Below, piece after piece: positions 5,261 to 5,639 of a stretch of 5,639 nt of DNA. Both the position numbers and the translations under genes were made by a program. Below the pieces are notes generated by a model. It worked only from the letters and a program-made list of their open reading frames with translations, made no database searches and was not told the origin of the DNA. The stretch covers positions 1 through 5,639 of the forward strand of contig LVVU01000054.1 of the NCBI GenBank assembly GCA_006954465.1, given 5' to 3'. The number at the start of each line of letters is the position of its first letter. The stretch's first letter is position 1. The DNA is from Candidatus Methanoprimaticola hominis (GTDB lineage: Archaea > Thermoplasmatota > Thermoplasmata > Methanomassiliicoccales > Methanomethylophilaceae).

Positions 5261-5639
5261 GGGTGCGCCTGAGCTCGGTCATGCTGGCTCCGCAACCCAG
5301 AACGTCGCCGACATCCACGCATAGCGTGCGGACATAGGTCCCCGCATCGCATTCGACCCGGAACAGGACGTCGCGGCCGGAGATCTGCAACACCTCGAGC
5401 TCCCTTATCCTCCTGATCCTCAGCTGCCTCTTGACAGCCGAGCGCACAGGAGGGAGCTGGTAGATCCTTCCGACGAAGCGGGAGAGGACCTCTCTGATCC
5501 TCGCCTCGGGACGGTCGGCATGGAGCTTCATCAGACAGATGTACTCCTTGTCCGAGGACAGGACCACATCTGTGAGGCGTACAGCCTTTCCCAAGGTAAC
5601 AGGGAGCACCCCGCTGACGTAGGGATCGAGCGTTCCGCC
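4832..5639 (-). pseudogene. cbf5: H/ACA-type tRNA/rRNA pseudouridine synthase Cbf5 (TruB family), 5'-truncated by the window and frameshifted
   Basis: Cbf5 is the catalytic subunit of archaeal H/ACA ribonucleoproteins, isomerising uridine to pseudouridine in rRNA, and can also make Psi55 in tRNA. The readable sequence begins GGTLDPYVSGVLPVTLG, holding the catalytic aspartate (LDP) of the TruB family. It continues through KEYICLMKLH, the conserved LPPVRSAVKRQLRIRRI and DAGTYVRTLCVDVG, up to ELRRT (ending at 5262). The frame then breaks. Homology resumes one nucleotide later in another frame at MTEDRAHTLQEIRDAYVFW (from 5260), followed by VDAICHGASLAVKG and a PUA domain ending DRGHYPRMW. Homologs have R-S-G plus one residue at the break, so about 11 nt appear missing. 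Without the lesion it would be a normal-length Cbf5. It may be a sequencing or assembly error, a real null allele, or a recoded gene. Identity is secure; broken status depends on the read. Confidence 0.85.

Noticed and set aside
5245..5275. An archaeal protein-gene intron in cbf5, as known in Crenarchaeota, to explain the frame change.
   Set aside because: An intron would add sequence. Here conserved residues are missing and the homologous parts are separated by a single nucleotide.

Overview
This window looks like a chromosomal stretch from a methanogen-type or related archaeon. It carries archaeal/eukaryotic-type tryptophanyl- and phenylalanyl-tRNA synthetases and the H/ACA-type pseudouridine synthase Cbf5. 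The Shine-Dalgarno cores match the archaeal 16S 3' end, and one gene appears leaderless with a TATA-like box close upstream. The DNA is GC-rich with strong G/C at third codon positions. No stop that I trust is TAG, which fits but does not prove a pyrrolysine-using Methanomassiliicoccales-like lineage. That placement is inference, not proof.

Layout from left to right. (1) At 1-225 (+) is the 3' part of a TPR-like gene whose frame does not close before it runs into pheS on the other strand. (2) At 226-2870 (-) is a tight two-gene unit, trpS then pheS, 5 bp apart, read leftward. (3) At 2871-2970 is a 100-bp divergent promoter region with an AT-rich box and two related copies of a short sequence, one beside each start codon. 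(4) At 2971-3423 (+) is a 150-residue protein of unknown function. (5) At 3414-4445 (-) is a polytopic membrane protein of unknown function that converges on gene 4 with a 10-bp overlap. A long imperfect palindrome (3426-3492) sits in its 3' end, directly after the stop of gene 4. (6) At 4448-4825 (-) is a small probably cytosolic beta-rich protein of unknown function. (7) At 4832-5639 (-) is cbf5, cut by the window edge at its 5' end and broken by a frameshift at about 5261.

Genes 7, 6 and 5 are spaced 6 bp and 2 bp apart and read the same way, so they probably form one transcript: cbf5, then the small soluble protein, then the membrane protein. trpS and pheS supply tRNA charging and Cbf5 supplies rRNA/tRNA modification, so the neighbourhood is translation-related, with uncharacterised proteins attached.

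I found no mobile element, CRISPR array, tRNA or rRNA. The most noteworthy points are the palindrome shared by the two convergent genes, the lesion in cbf5 that removes a conserved loop, the unclosed reading frame opposite pheS, and the uncharacterised gene pair behind cbf5. I do not see clear evidence of a wholly new system.
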